Made by a program: the position numbers and the translations under genes
Assembly (NCBI GenBank): GCA_002338145.1
Contig: DDHP01000018.1
Span: forward strand, 1 to 46,342
Direction: 5' to 3'
DNA length: 46,342 bases
From: Deferribacteraceae bacterium UBA1873
Lineage (GTDB): Bacteria; Chrysiogenota; Deferribacteres; Deferribacterales; Flexistipitaceae
Part shown: positions 16,487 through 24,148 of the stretch, one piece after another
How the letters are laid out: the number at the start of each line of letters is the position of its first letter
Numbering within the stretch: position 1 is the stretch's first letter
The notes under the pieces: model-generated
What the model saw: the letters and a program-made list of their open reading frames with translations, nothing else
Database searches by the model: none
Told to the model about the DNA's origin: nothing

Positions 16487-18319
16487 ATGAGTGTTTTGAA
16501 TGTAAATAATTTGTCAAAAAGTTACGCAGACAGACCAATACTTGATAATGTAAGTTTTACAGTAGACAAGGGTGTGAAAGCAGCACTTCTCGGGCAGAAT
16601 GGCAGTGGTAAGTCCACCCTTTTAAATATCATTGCTGGGGAGATACCCCAGGATGACGGAGAAGTGATAATTGCCGGAACATGCAAAGTCAGCAGTTTGA
16701 CTCAGGAAGACAGGTGGGAGGGCACTGTTTTTGATTTCATGCTGGATGAGTATTCTGATTTAATGGATATGGAAAGACAAATGCAGCGGGAGATATCTCC
16801 GGAAGCTCTGGATAGGTTAATGATAGACTATGAAAAAAACGGTGGTTATAATTACAAGGCAAATATTAAAATGGTCTTAAAAGGATTAGGTTTTGAGGAG
16901 ATTTACTGGAATGCAGAATACAGGAATCTTTCCGGCGGTCAAAAGGTTAGGCTTAAGCTTGCTAAGGTACTTGCAGGCAAAGGCAATATACTGCTTTTAG
17001 ATGAACCCACCAATCATCTTGATATTAAAATGATAACTTGGTTGGAAAACTTTATCCGCAATACTCCAAAAACCGTTATTTTTGTCAGTCATGACAGACG
17101 ATTTGTCAGAAATCTGGCAGATGAAATTTTATATTTATCCGTAAACAAAATTAAACATATCAAGCTCGGGTATGATGATTTTAAAAGATATCTAAACACA
17201 GAGATAAAAAAATCAGAAAAGCAGCGCAAACTTATTAATAATAAAAGGGCAGAATTGGAGGAATTTGTCAGAAAATACAGAGCAGGTGTAAAGTCAAAGC
17301 AGGTAACAGTCAGGGAGAAAATGCTGGAAAATATTAAAAAAGAAGAAGATGAATTATTCGCTAATGAAAAAAGTTCCACAGCTTTTTTTAGGTTTGAAAA
17401 AAATACATCTGAAAATGATGAAGTACTGAATGTTTCACAGCTTACTATTGGTTATGGTGATAATATTTTGAAAAGCAATGTGAATTTTTCCATTTACAAA
17501 GGTGAAAAGGTAGCTCTTATAGGCCTTAACGGTACCGGTAAATCAACACTGCTGAAAATAATTATGGGAGAACATAAGCAGATTTCCGGAGCAATAAATA
17601 TTGGTAACAAAGTTAAGATAGGTTATCTTGATCAAAATTTTTCAGGGTTAAACAAACAAAATACAGTTATGGAAGAATTACTGGAAATCAGTACTGCTCT
17701 GAATCAAAACGATATACTCAATATTACGTCCAGATTCGGTTTTAGCGCTGATGATATGGACAAACGTATTCATGTGCTCAGCGGCGGTGAAAAAACCAGA
17801 GTATGTTTAATAAAACTGATTTTCGCAGGTGCCAACTTTCTTATAATGGATGAGCCAACAAACCATCTGGATATTGATGGTGTGGAAGAGCTCAAATCAG
17901 CCTTACAGGAATTTAACGGAGCAGCCTTTATTGTATCCCACGACAGATTTTTTTTAGATGGTATAATAGATAAAGCTGTTGTTTTTAATAATAAAGGTGT
18001 TTTTGTGGATAATAGCAGTGTTGATGAAATTATAAGCAGGTATGCTTTGATTTACGATGAAGTAAACACCAAAAAAAATGACAAAAGAAAAGATATTATT
18101 AATAATTCTAACAAAAGAGTAAATAAATTCAAAGTTAATGAAAAAGAAAAAATCATTTTTGATATTGAGAGCAGACTTGAGGAATTGTATAGTGAGCGAA
18201 ATAAGAATCTCACTGATTGGAAAAAACTGGATGAAATAAATAAAAACATAGATTATCTTGAAGAAGACTTAATTTATAAGTATGATGAACTTGAAAAATT
18301 GCAAAAGGGGGAAGTATGA
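16487..18319 (+). CDS. ABC-F family ATP-binding protein
   Basis: A 610-residue protein with two fused ABC domains and no membrane segments, the layout of ABC-F factors that act on ribosomes. Domain 1 has GQNGSGKSTLLN (near residue 36), LSGGQKVRLKLAKVL and LLLDEPTNHLD. Domain 2 has GLNGTGKSTLLK, LSGGEKTRVCLIKL and IMDEPTNHLDI. Between them lies a charged helical linker (about residues 240-300) typical of the P-site tRNA interaction motif. The last 60 or so residues form a predicted coiled coil, as in Uup-like members. The subfamily cannot be settled by eye. Its stop overlaps hemL as ATGA. Confidence 0.93.
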   Translation: MSVLNVNNLSKSYADRPILDNVSFTVDKGVKAALLGQNGSGKSTLLNIIAGEIPQDDGEVIIAGTCKVSSLTQEDRWEGTVFDFMLDEYSDLMDMERQMQREISPEALDRLMIDYEKNGGYNYKANIKMVLKGLGFEEIYWNAEYRNLSGGQKVRLKLAKVLAGKGNILLLDEPTNHLDIKMITWLENFIRNTPKTVIFVSHDRRFVRNLADEILYLSVNKIKHIKLGYDDFKRYLNTEIKKSEKQRKLINNKRAELEEFVRKYRAGVKSKQVTVREKMLENIKKEEDELFANEKSSTAFFRFEKNTSENDEVLNVSQLTIGYGDNILKSNVNFSIYKGEKVALIGLNGTGKSTLLKIIMGEHKQISGAINIGNKVKIGYLDQNFSGLNKQNTVMEELLEISTALNQNDILNITSRFGFSADDMDKRIHVLSGGEKTRVCLIKLIFAGANFLIMDEPTNHLDIDGVEELKSALQEFNGAAFIVSHDRFFLDGIIDKAVVFNNKGVFVDNSSVDEIISRYALIYDEVNTKKNDKRKDIINNSNKRVNKFKVNEKEKIIFDIESRLEELYSERNKNLTDWKKLDEINKNIDYLEEDLIYKYDELEKLQKGEV

Positions 18320-19581
18320 ATCTATTTGAAGAATCCAAAAAATATATACCAGGTGGGGTAAACAGTCCCGTAAGGGCATTCGGTTCTGTGGGTGGAGATC
18401 CTGTATTTATTAAAAAGGCCCGAGGTTCAAAAGTTTATGATGTGGATGGTAATGAGTATATTGACTATATTTGTTCATGGGGGCCGTTGATTCTTGGTCA
18501 TGCAGATGAGGATGTTGTAAATGCGGTTGTAAGCGCTGCCAAAAATGGCACAAGTTTTGGTGCCCCAACAGAACTGGAAATGCTGCTGGCGAAAAAAGTT
18601 GTGGAAAATGTACCATCTATTGATATGGTCAGGATGGTTAATTCAGGCACAGAAGCTGTAATGTCGGCAATTAGGCTGGCCAGAGCTTATACCAAAAAAG
18701 ATAAAATAATTAAGTTTGAAGGATGTTACCATGGCCATTCTGACGGTTTGTTGGTGAAAGCCGGAAGTGCTGCATTAACCTTTGGTCAGCCCAGCAGCCC
18801 CGGTGTCCCGGCTGATTATGCAAAAAATACACTGGTGGCTGAGTATAATAATATTGATTCGGTTAAAAAGCTAATGAAAGAAAACAAAGGTGAGATTGCT
18901 ACAGTTATAGTGGAGCCTGTGGCTGGTAATATGGGTGTTGTTTTACCTGAGGATGGATTTTTGAAGCAGTTGGAAATATTATGCAAAGATGAAGGAATAC
19001 TTCTTATTTTTGATGAAGTAATTACCGGTTTTAGGCTTGCTCCTGGAGGAGCGGGAGAATATTTTGATGTGAATCCTGATTTAGTGACACTTGGAAAGAT
19101 TATAGGTGGTGGTTTACCAGTGGGCGCATATGGCGGGAAAAAAGAAATTATGCAGCTTGTGTCCCCCACGGGTCCTGTAACACAGGCAGGGACTTTAAGC
19201 GGTAATCCGCTTGCCATGGCTGCAGGATTGGCAACGCTGGAGAAAGTGTGTGCACCGGGATTTCACAAAAAACTTAGAGAAAAGTCTTCTATATTGTGGG
19301 ATGGTATGCGTGAAAATTGCAAAAAACTCAATCTGAATTATGCTTTTAACGCCATAGAATCTATGGGTTGTTTGTTTTTTACCGAAGGTAAAGTGACAAG
19401 CTTTGGGGAAGCTACTTCCAGTGATACAAAGAAATTTGCCAAATTCTTTCACAATATGCTCAAGCAGAAAATCACCATAGCTCCCAGTCAATTTGAAGCT
19501 ACGTTTGTTTCGGATAAGCATACGGAAGAGGATATCGACTACACACTGAAAGTGCACTATGAAGCTCTTAAAAACTTATAG
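18316..19581 (+). CDS. hemL: Glutamate-1-semialdehyde 2,1-aminomutase
   Basis: Converts glutamate-1-semialdehyde to 5-aminolevulinate in the C5 haem pathway, using PLP. The 421-residue protein starts with the typical YIPGGVNSPVRAFGSVGG and has GTEAVMSAIRLAR, the gating region AGSAALTFGQPSSPGVP, FDEVITGFRLAPGGA, and the PLP-lysine motif LGKIIGGGLPVGAYGG. The C-terminal region APSQFEATFVSDKHT is also typical. GGGGAAGT precedes the ATG, which overlaps the ABC-F stop. Haem supply fits the multihaem cytochrome downstream. Confidence 0.97.
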   Translation: MNLFEESKKYIPGGVNSPVRAFGSVGGDPVFIKKARGSKVYDVDGNEYIDYICSWGPLILGHADEDVVNAVVSAAKNGTSFGAPTELEMLLAKKVVENVPSIDMVRMVNSGTEAVMSAIRLARAYTKKDKIIKFEGCYHGHSDGLLVKAGSAALTFGQPSSPGVPADYAKNTLVAEYNNIDSVKKLMKENKGEIATVIVEPVAGNMGVVLPEDGFLKQLEILCKDEGILLIFDEVITGFRLAPGGAGEYFDVNPDLVTLGKIIGGGLPVGAYGGKKEIMQLVSPTGPVTQAGTLSGNPLAMAAGLATLEKVCAPGFHKKLREKSSILWDGMRENCKKLNLNYAFNAIESMGCLFFTEGKVTSFGEATSSDTKKFAKFFHNMLKQKITIAPSQFEATFVSDKHTEEDIDYTLKVHYEALKNL

Positions 19582-19586
19582 CTGAA

Positions 19587-19916
19587 ATGAAGCTTGTGCT
19601 GATTGTCCTCAACAGGACTGACCTGCTGGAAGAAGTGATAGAATATTTCGTTGAGGTCGGAGTCAAGGGTGGGACTGTTCTGGATTCGGTGGGTATGGGA
19701 AAAATAATGGCTTATGATATTCCTATCTTTGCGGCATTTAAAGAATTGATGATTGGAAGTAAAGCTTCGAATAAGGTTCTTTTTACAACTGTTGATAATA
19801 ATGAAATTGATGATTTTATGGCTGGTTTGGACAAGATAATTAACTTTAATGAACCAGGCACTGGTGTAGCTTTTACCTTTAATATAGAGGAAGTTTACGG
19901 ACTCTCATCAAGGTAA
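19587..19916 (+). CDS. PII-like (GlnB-fold) protein of unknown function
   Basis: A 109-residue protein with a ferredoxin-like fold pattern. The N-terminal strand is MKLVLIVLNRTDLLEEVIEYF, and the end reads GTGVAFTFNIEEVYGL, which resembles the C-terminal strand of PII proteins. It lacks the T-loop tyrosine region and the PII ATP-binding signature, so it is a PII-like protein rather than GlnB. It starts five bases after hemL and 31 bases before atpZ, so it may be transcribed with the Fo genes. No Shine-Dalgarno sequence is clear. The ligand is unknown. Confidence 0.65.
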   Translation: MKLVLIVLNRTDLLEEVIEYFVEVGVKGGTVLDSVGMGKIMAYDIPIFAAFKELMIGSKASNKVLFTTVDNNEIDDFMAGLDKIINFNEPGTGVAFTFNIEEVYGLSSR

Positions 19917-19947
19917 TATTTTAAGCTAAATTAAATTTTTACAGATA

Positions 19948-20202
19948 ATGGAGCAGATTTTGTCCAAAAACATGTTTGATAAAAACTCAAAATCCTGGCT
20001 TAATGCCAGTACTATTGGTATTTCACTGGTTTTAGCGATACTTATAGGTACTTTTTTGGGGGTTTATCTGGATAAGTTTTTTGGTACCAAACCTTGGCTG
20101 ACTTTGATTTTTATGGTACTCGGTATAGTTGCAGGCTTCAAAAACATGTTCTACTTTTTAAAAAGAACAGATATGTATGATAATGATGATGATGAGAATT
20201 AA
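19948..20202 (+). CDS. atpZ: AtpZ/AtpI family protein, small Fo-associated membrane protein
   Basis: An 84-residue protein with two transmembrane segments (about residues 23-43 and 49-70) separated by a short loop with DKFFGTKPW, the pattern of AtpZ, which with AtpI assists c-ring assembly or Mg2+ supply. The ATG at 19948 lacks a ribosome site. A TTG at 19960 lies six bases after GGAG (19950-19953) and could be the real start. The C-terminal tail is very acidic (DNDDDEN) and its codons overlap the start of atpI. Confidence 0.75.
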   Translation: MEQILSKNMFDKNSKSWLNASTIGISLVLAILIGTFLGVYLDKFFGTKPWLTLIFMVLGIVAGFKNMFYFLKRTDMYDNDDDEN

Positions 20203-20554
20203 AAAAACAGTGATAATGTCATTGATTTTTTTTGGGATTTTGTATACAGTATTCATGATTTTTTTTAGCAATGCATATGCGACTGGTTTGTTGTTGGGTT
20301 GGGGGATTACTTTAGGTAACTATGTTGGTCTTGTAATTAAAGTTAAAGGGGCTTTTTCCAAAGGTTACACCAGAGCAATAGTTTTTAATTCCCAGCTAAG
20401 GTTGCTTGCCACCGGTGTTGTGCTTTTTATGTTTTTCAAATATTTTGATGTAAATTATTTAGGTTTGCTTGTTGGGTTACTGTTAAATGCAATATGTATA
20501 CCGTTTGGTGCAATTTTAGAGTTTAGGAGGAACGCAGATGGAACATCCTGTTAA
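20177..20554 (+). CDS. atpI: ATP synthase subunit I
   Basis: A 125-residue hydrophobic protein with about four transmembrane segments, matching AtpI, the chaperone for c-ring assembly, in length and position before atpB. The start is ambiguous: the frame opens with several Met codons made by an ATG/GAT repeat inside the end of atpZ (ATGs at 20177, 20183, 20186, 20189 and 20192), and more in-frame starts follow near 20210. None has a clear Shine-Dalgarno sequence, so translation is probably coupled to atpZ. The end overlaps atpB by 17 bases and carries the atpB ribosome site (AGGAGG). Confidence 0.72.
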   Translation: MIMMMMRIKKTVIMSLIFFGILYTVFMIFFSNAYATGLLLGWGITLGNYVGLVIKVKGAFSKGYTRAIVFNSQLRLLATGVVLFMFFKYFDVNYLGLLVGLLLNAICIPFGAILEFRRNADGTSC

Positions 20555-21209
20555 TATTTTTTCTTTTTTACCTTATGAGGTGGTGTCCAAATACCTGCAT
20601 GTTTTAATGACCTTTGTTGTTATTTTAATAGCTGTGATTCTGGGTTTAATAGCTTCCAGAAAGCGGGACGAAATCCCGGGTAAGGGACAGAATATCTTTG
20701 AGCTTCTGGTTGTCGGAATATACGATATGTGTATTAATATAATGGGTGAAGAAGGCAAACCTTATTTTCCGCTTATTTTTGCTATAGGTGTTTATGTCTT
20801 TTTTTCCAATATAATGGGTCTGATTCCAGGATTTGAGTCTCCCACCGCCAACCTGAATACAACATTGGCTCCAGCTTTGATTGTATTTTTTACTTACAAT
20901 TTTATCGGGATAAAGAAGCATGGTTTTGGATATATAAAGCATTTTATGGGGCCTGTATTGTGGCTGTCACCATTGATGATACTTATTGAACTTATAGGCC
21001 ATCTTTCACGACCCCTCTCACTTTCTATGAGGTTGTTCGGGAACATGTTTGGCAAAGAAATGATTTTGCTTATTTTGTTTATGCTGGTACCTTTTCTGGT
21101 GCCTCTGCCTATCTATTTTTTAGGTCTTTTTGTCGGAATTGTACAGACTTATGTTTTTATGATGTTGACAATGATATATATAAGTGGTGCTCTTGAAGAA
21201 GCACATTAG
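20538..21209 (+). CDS. atpB: ATP synthase Fo subunit a
   Basis: The a subunit provides the ion half-channels next to the c-ring. The 223-residue membrane protein has five to six hydrophobic segments. It contains the essential Arg in SMRLFGNMFGKEM (near residue 165), preceded by LIELIGHLSRPLSLS, and ends with the QTYVFMMLTMIYISGALEEAH pattern. The ATG follows GGAGGAACGCAG. It overlaps the atpI end. The F1 genes and atpF are not in this window, so Fo and F1 are encoded in separate clusters. Confidence 0.95.
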   Translation: MEHPVNIFSFLPYEVVSKYLHVLMTFVVILIAVILGLIASRKRDEIPGKGQNIFELLVVGIYDMCINIMGEEGKPYFPLIFAIGVYVFFSNIMGLIPGFESPTANLNTTLAPALIVFFTYNFIGIKKHGFGYIKHFMGPVLWLSPLMILIELIGHLSRPLSLSMRLFGNMFGKEMILLILFMLVPFLVPLPIYFLGLFVGIVQTYVFMMLTMIYISGALEEAH

Positions 21210-21234
21210 TAACATAAAAACAGGAGGTAGTATT

Positions 21235-21552
21235 ATGTCTAAGGTTTTACGTATTACAATCAATGTTATGTTGATTGTTGCAGCGTTTTCCGCCAGTGCT
21301 TTTGCAGCGGAAGAAGGTGCTGCATCCGGCAACTGGGCTATTTATCTTGGTGCCGGCCTGGCTATCGGTATAGCTGCTTTTGGTACCGGTATAGGCCAAG
21401 GAAATGCAACTGCTAAGGCTGTCGAAGGTATTTCAAGAAATCCTGGAGCTTCCGGTAAAATTATGACCCCTATGATTATCGGTCTTGCGATGATTGAGTC
21501 TATTGCGATTTATGCACTGGTTGTAAGTCTTATACTTCTTTTTGTTGTATAA
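21235..21552 (+). CDS. atpE: ATP synthase Fo subunit c
   Basis: The c subunit forms the rotor ring. The start at 21235 follows CAGGAGGTAG, and the open frame to 21184 lies within the atpB end. The 105-residue protein has an N-terminal hydrophobic stretch ending SASAFA that looks like a cleavable signal. The two-helix hairpin follows. Gln55 (GIGQGN), Glu88, Ser89 and Tyr93 (IESIAIY) match Gln32, Glu65, Ser66 and Tyr70 of the Na+-binding c-ring of Ilyobacter tartaricus, with the same spacing. Position T67 of that ring is Ile here. Glu88 is the ion carrier. Confidence 0.95.
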   Translation: MSKVLRITINVMLIVAAFSASAFAAEEGAASGNWAIYLGAGLAIGIAAFGTGIGQGNATAKAVEGISRNPGASGKIMTPMIIGLAMIESIAIYALVVSLILLFVV

Positions 21553-21560
21553 CAATGTTA

Positions 21561-21588
21561 AGGGGAGACTGTGTCTCCCCTCCTTTTA
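21561..21588 (+). terminator. Hairpin between atpE and the multihaem cytochrome, weak terminator
   Basis: A nine-base-pair stem AGGGGAGAC (21561-21569) pairs with GTCTCCCCT (21573-21581) around the loop TGT. Only CCTTTT follows, so the T-tract is poor. It could be a partial terminator, an mRNA end stabiliser, or simply an attenuator between atpE and the cytochrome gene. Confidence 0.5.
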
Positions 21589-21601
21589 AACGGAGGGTAT
21601 T

Positions 21602-23137
21602 ATGTGGCAGAAACTGAAAAATTTCACAAGAAAAGATCCCGTATTATTTGTTACGTTGATTATTGTTATTGTAGTTGGGTTTTGTTTCGCCAATGTCGAA
21701 GTTTTTCATTATACTTCAGAACCTGAATTTTGTGCTAAGTGCCACCCTGAAGAAAAAGTAGGACCTTTAGGAGAATATTATACCTGGGAAAAAAATATCC
21801 ATGCCACAGCTGAGGTTGAGTGTTTGGACTGTCATGGTGACCCTGGTTTTATAGGATATATAGATGCTAAAATGGGTGGTTTGAAAGATGTGTATGGTGA
21901 AATTTTCAAATCCCAGGAACATAAAATGGAAATATTGATGAAGGGAGCAACTGATAAAGAGTATGCGGCTGAATTAGTCCCAAATGAAACGTGTATGCAC
22001 TGTCATACTGACAGTGTGAACAAGAAGCACTGGAATAACAGATTGATGAATGTTGGTATAGATTTCAGGCTTATCGATTCGGTACATAATCCCGGTTTTA
22101 GAAAATCATTTGGGAGACCAGATATTATGGAAGAAGGTGTTTCTGTTGGTGTGGAACCTAATCACAAATTTCACATAGAAGAGGTTGGCCTGAATTGTGT
22201 TGACTGTCATCTTGGTGTTGCCCACAAAGGTGAACTTCATAATTTGCCTAAAATGAGTACATGCTTTGAATGTCATCATAAAAAAAGAGTGGAAAATCCA
22301 AATGTTTCTGCTCCCGAAAATATGGAATGTGACAGATGTCATAAACTTCAGGTGGATATACAAGCAGGAACTTTTGCAAAAAAACAGGGTGTTGAGAACC
22401 TGAAGTGGTATATGGAAAGTCTTGCATGTACAGACTGTCATACCGATCCTTTTGCAAGGCCCACAACAGAAACCTGTGTACAATGCCATGATTCATCATA
22501 TGCTGATTTGATGGTTATGTTTCAGGATACTTTTGAGAGCCGGTTGAGTAATATCGAGAAAGATTATGAAGAGCTTTTCCACGAAAGGCTTGAAATGCCG
22601 GAAGGAAAGAGGAAACTTTTCCTTGATCTGAAGAGGTTGGTCAGAGCAATGCAGATGGACGGATCTGCTGGTGTGCACAATCCTGATTATTTTTCAATGA
22701 TGATGGATAAGGCGGAAGCACTTATTGAGAAAATTCACAACTATGACGAAGAAAGTGCAAAGGGCGGTTATAAGAGTCTGATTGAGCGTAAAGAAGAAGG
22801 CGAAATGATTGGTGAAGAAGAGAAAGAAATGGCAGAAAAAGAAGAAAAAGAGGTTTCAAATCCACCTGAGCTTGTAGCTATAGCACCTGAAACAATTAAT
22901 TTAGCCGAAAGGCATGATATTGAAACGACGAAAAAAACTGTTACCTTTGACCATAAAATGCATTATGAAAATTTCGAGTGTTCAGAATGTCATGATAATC
23001 CCGAAACGGGCACTCTGAAAGCAGATCTTACAGAATTTTCTGGAATGAATAATTCCTTCCACCAGGAATTGTGTTTCCCCTGTCATAAAGAGGAGAGGGT
23101 TCCGAGGGGAACCAGTTGTAATACCTGCCATAAATAA
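21602..23137 (+). CDS. Undecahaem c-type cytochrome with NapC/NrfH-type N terminus
   Basis: A 511-residue membrane-anchored cytochrome. One N-terminal transmembrane helix (about residues 13-32) is followed by eleven CxxCH haem sites. They begin at Cys 44, 74, 131, 199, 221, 243, 276, 292, 460, 491 and 506. The first four, with their spacing, resemble the NapC/NirT/NrfH quinol dehydrogenase domain. A charged helical linker rich in Glu and Lys (about residues 300-430) separates haems 8 and 9. It probably moves electrons from the quinone pool to periplasmic acceptors; the terminal acceptor is unknown. A good ribosome site (GGAGGG) precedes the ATG, and a terminator follows the gene. Confidence 0.88.
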   Translation: MWQKLKNFTRKDPVLFVTLIIVIVVGFCFANVEVFHYTSEPEFCAKCHPEEKVGPLGEYYTWEKNIHATAEVECLDCHGDPGFIGYIDAKMGGLKDVYGEIFKSQEHKMEILMKGATDKEYAAELVPNETCMHCHTDSVNKKHWNNRLMNVGIDFRLIDSVHNPGFRKSFGRPDIMEEGVSVGVEPNHKFHIEEVGLNCVDCHLGVAHKGELHNLPKMSTCFECHHKKRVENPNVSAPENMECDRCHKLQVDIQAGTFAKKQGVENLKWYMESLACTDCHTDPFARPTTETCVQCHDSSYADLMVMFQDTFESRLSNIEKDYEELFHERLEMPEGKRKLFLDLKRLVRAMQMDGSAGVHNPDYFSMMMDKAEALIEKIHNYDEESAKGGYKSLIERKEEGEMIGEEEKEMAEKEEKEVSNPPELVAIAPETINLAERHDIETTKKTVTFDHKMHYENFECSECHDNPETGTLKADLTEFSGMNNSFHQELCFPCHKEERVPRGTSCNTCHK

Positions 23138-23142
23138 CTTAT

Positions 23143-23170
23143 AAGCGACCCTGAGGGGTCGCTTTTTTTT
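23143..23170 (+). terminator. Intrinsic terminator after the multihaem cytochrome
   Basis: The nine-base-pair stem AAGCGACCC (23143-23151) pairs with GGGTCGCTT (23156-23164) around the loop TGAG. The T-run extends to 23170. This is a strong rho-independent terminator closing the Fo/cytochrome unit. Confidence 0.92.
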
Positions 23171-23191
23171 GTAGTTACTAACGCTTTTTTA

Positions 23192-23220
23192 TTGTAAAAT
23201 GTTTTTTTAGTTATTAGAAT
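23192..23220 (+). promoter_or_regulatory. Sigma-70-type promoter for rhomboid-hypCDE
   Basis: TTGTAA (23192-23197) and TAGAAT (23215-23220) are separated by 17 bases, matching the -35 at four of six and the -10 at five of six positions. It lies directly after the terminator at 23143-23170 and about 25 bases before the rhomboid start, as expected for a new transcription unit. Confidence 0.5.
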
Positions 23221-23245
23221 TACTTAAAAAGAAGAAGGGTGGCAA

Positions 23246-23917
23246 TTGTTCCCGTTAAGTGATTCAATCAAAGCCTTAAGAAAACCGTATATTAATACAT
23301 TTATTATTATTTTTAATATTATAGTATTTTTTTATCAACTTTCATTGGGCAGTGATATGAGGTTTTTTATTTTTGAATACGGTCTTATCCCTTTGAAAGT
23401 TTTTACGCCTCTTGATATTGTTCCTTTGAGTGAAAAAATATATCCTTTTTTCACTTCGATGTTCTTGCATGGCGGGTGGTTTCATTTAATCAGTAACATG
23501 TATTTTTTGTTTATTTTCGGAGATAATGTGGAGGATGATCTCGGACATATTCGGTATTTTTTTATGTATATACTTTTTGGGTTGGCGGCTGCAGCTACTC
23601 AAGTTATTATGTTTGCAGATTCTGGGATACCTACTATTGGAGCTAGTGGTGCAGTGGCGGGTGTTATGGGATATTACTTCATAAGATATCCGCATGCAAC
23701 GGTAAAAACATTGGTAATTTTTATTTTCTTTGTTACTATTATAGAAATACCCGCTATTATTTTTTTGGGATTGTGGTTTTTTATACAATTTTTAAACGGA
23801 TCTACACAGGCAGCTTTTGGTGCAATTGGCGGTGTAGCATGGTGGGCTCATATTGGCGGTTTCGTAGCCGGACTTACAGTCTGTCTCATCAGACAACGCA
23901 GATATTTGAGGGGGTGA
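23246..23917 (+). CDS. Rhomboid family intramembrane serine protease
   Basis: A 223-residue polytopic membrane protein with about six hydrophobic segments. The catalytic Ser135 lies in GASGAVAG and the catalytic His202 in WWAHIGGF. The oxyanion residues His80 and Asn84 are in FHLISNMYF, so the active site is complete. The start is a TTG at 23246, three bases after AGGGTGG (23236-23242); no in-frame ATG is near it. It lies directly before hypC, three bases apart, so it is probably in the hyp operon. Its substrate is unknown. Confidence 0.92.
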   Translation: MFPLSDSIKALRKPYINTFIIIFNIIVFFYQLSLGSDMRFFIFEYGLIPLKVFTPLDIVPLSEKIYPFFTSMFLHGGWFHLISNMYFLFIFGDNVEDDLGHIRYFFMYILFGLAAAATQVIMFADSGIPTIGASGAVAGVMGYYFIRYPHATVKTLVIFIFFVTIIEIPAIIFLGLWFFIQFLNGSTQAAFGAIGGVAWWAHIGGFVAGLTVCLIRQRRYLRG

Positions 23918-23920
23918 ATT

Positions 23921-24148
23921 ATGTGTTTGGGGCTACCTGGCAGGGTTATGGAAAAGAATGATTTTTCGGCCGTTGTTGACATTGGTGGTACAAAAAGAGA
24001 AGTATCTTTGATGATGATGCCCGAAGAAGTGGATGTGGGGGAATATGTAATGGTGCATGTGGGCTTTGCCATTTCAAAAATGGATCCTGAAGAAGCCAGA
24101 AAAACTCTTGAAACCCTTATGGATATAGCTGATGAAATTGACGGTTGA
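23921..24148 (+). CDS. hypC: Hydrogenase maturation chaperone HypC
   Basis: HypC carries the Fe(CN)2CO unit with HypD and delivers it to the NiFe hydrogenase large subunit. The 75-residue protein begins MCLGLPGRV with the essential Cys2, and contains VGEYVMVHVGFAISKMD. GAGGGGGTGAATT precedes the ATG. The end overlaps hypD by 17 bases, so the two are translationally linked. Confidence 0.97.
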   Translation: MCLGLPGRVMEKNDFSAVVDIGGTKREVSLMMMPEEVDVGEYVMVHVGFAISKMDPEEARKTLETLMDIADEIDG

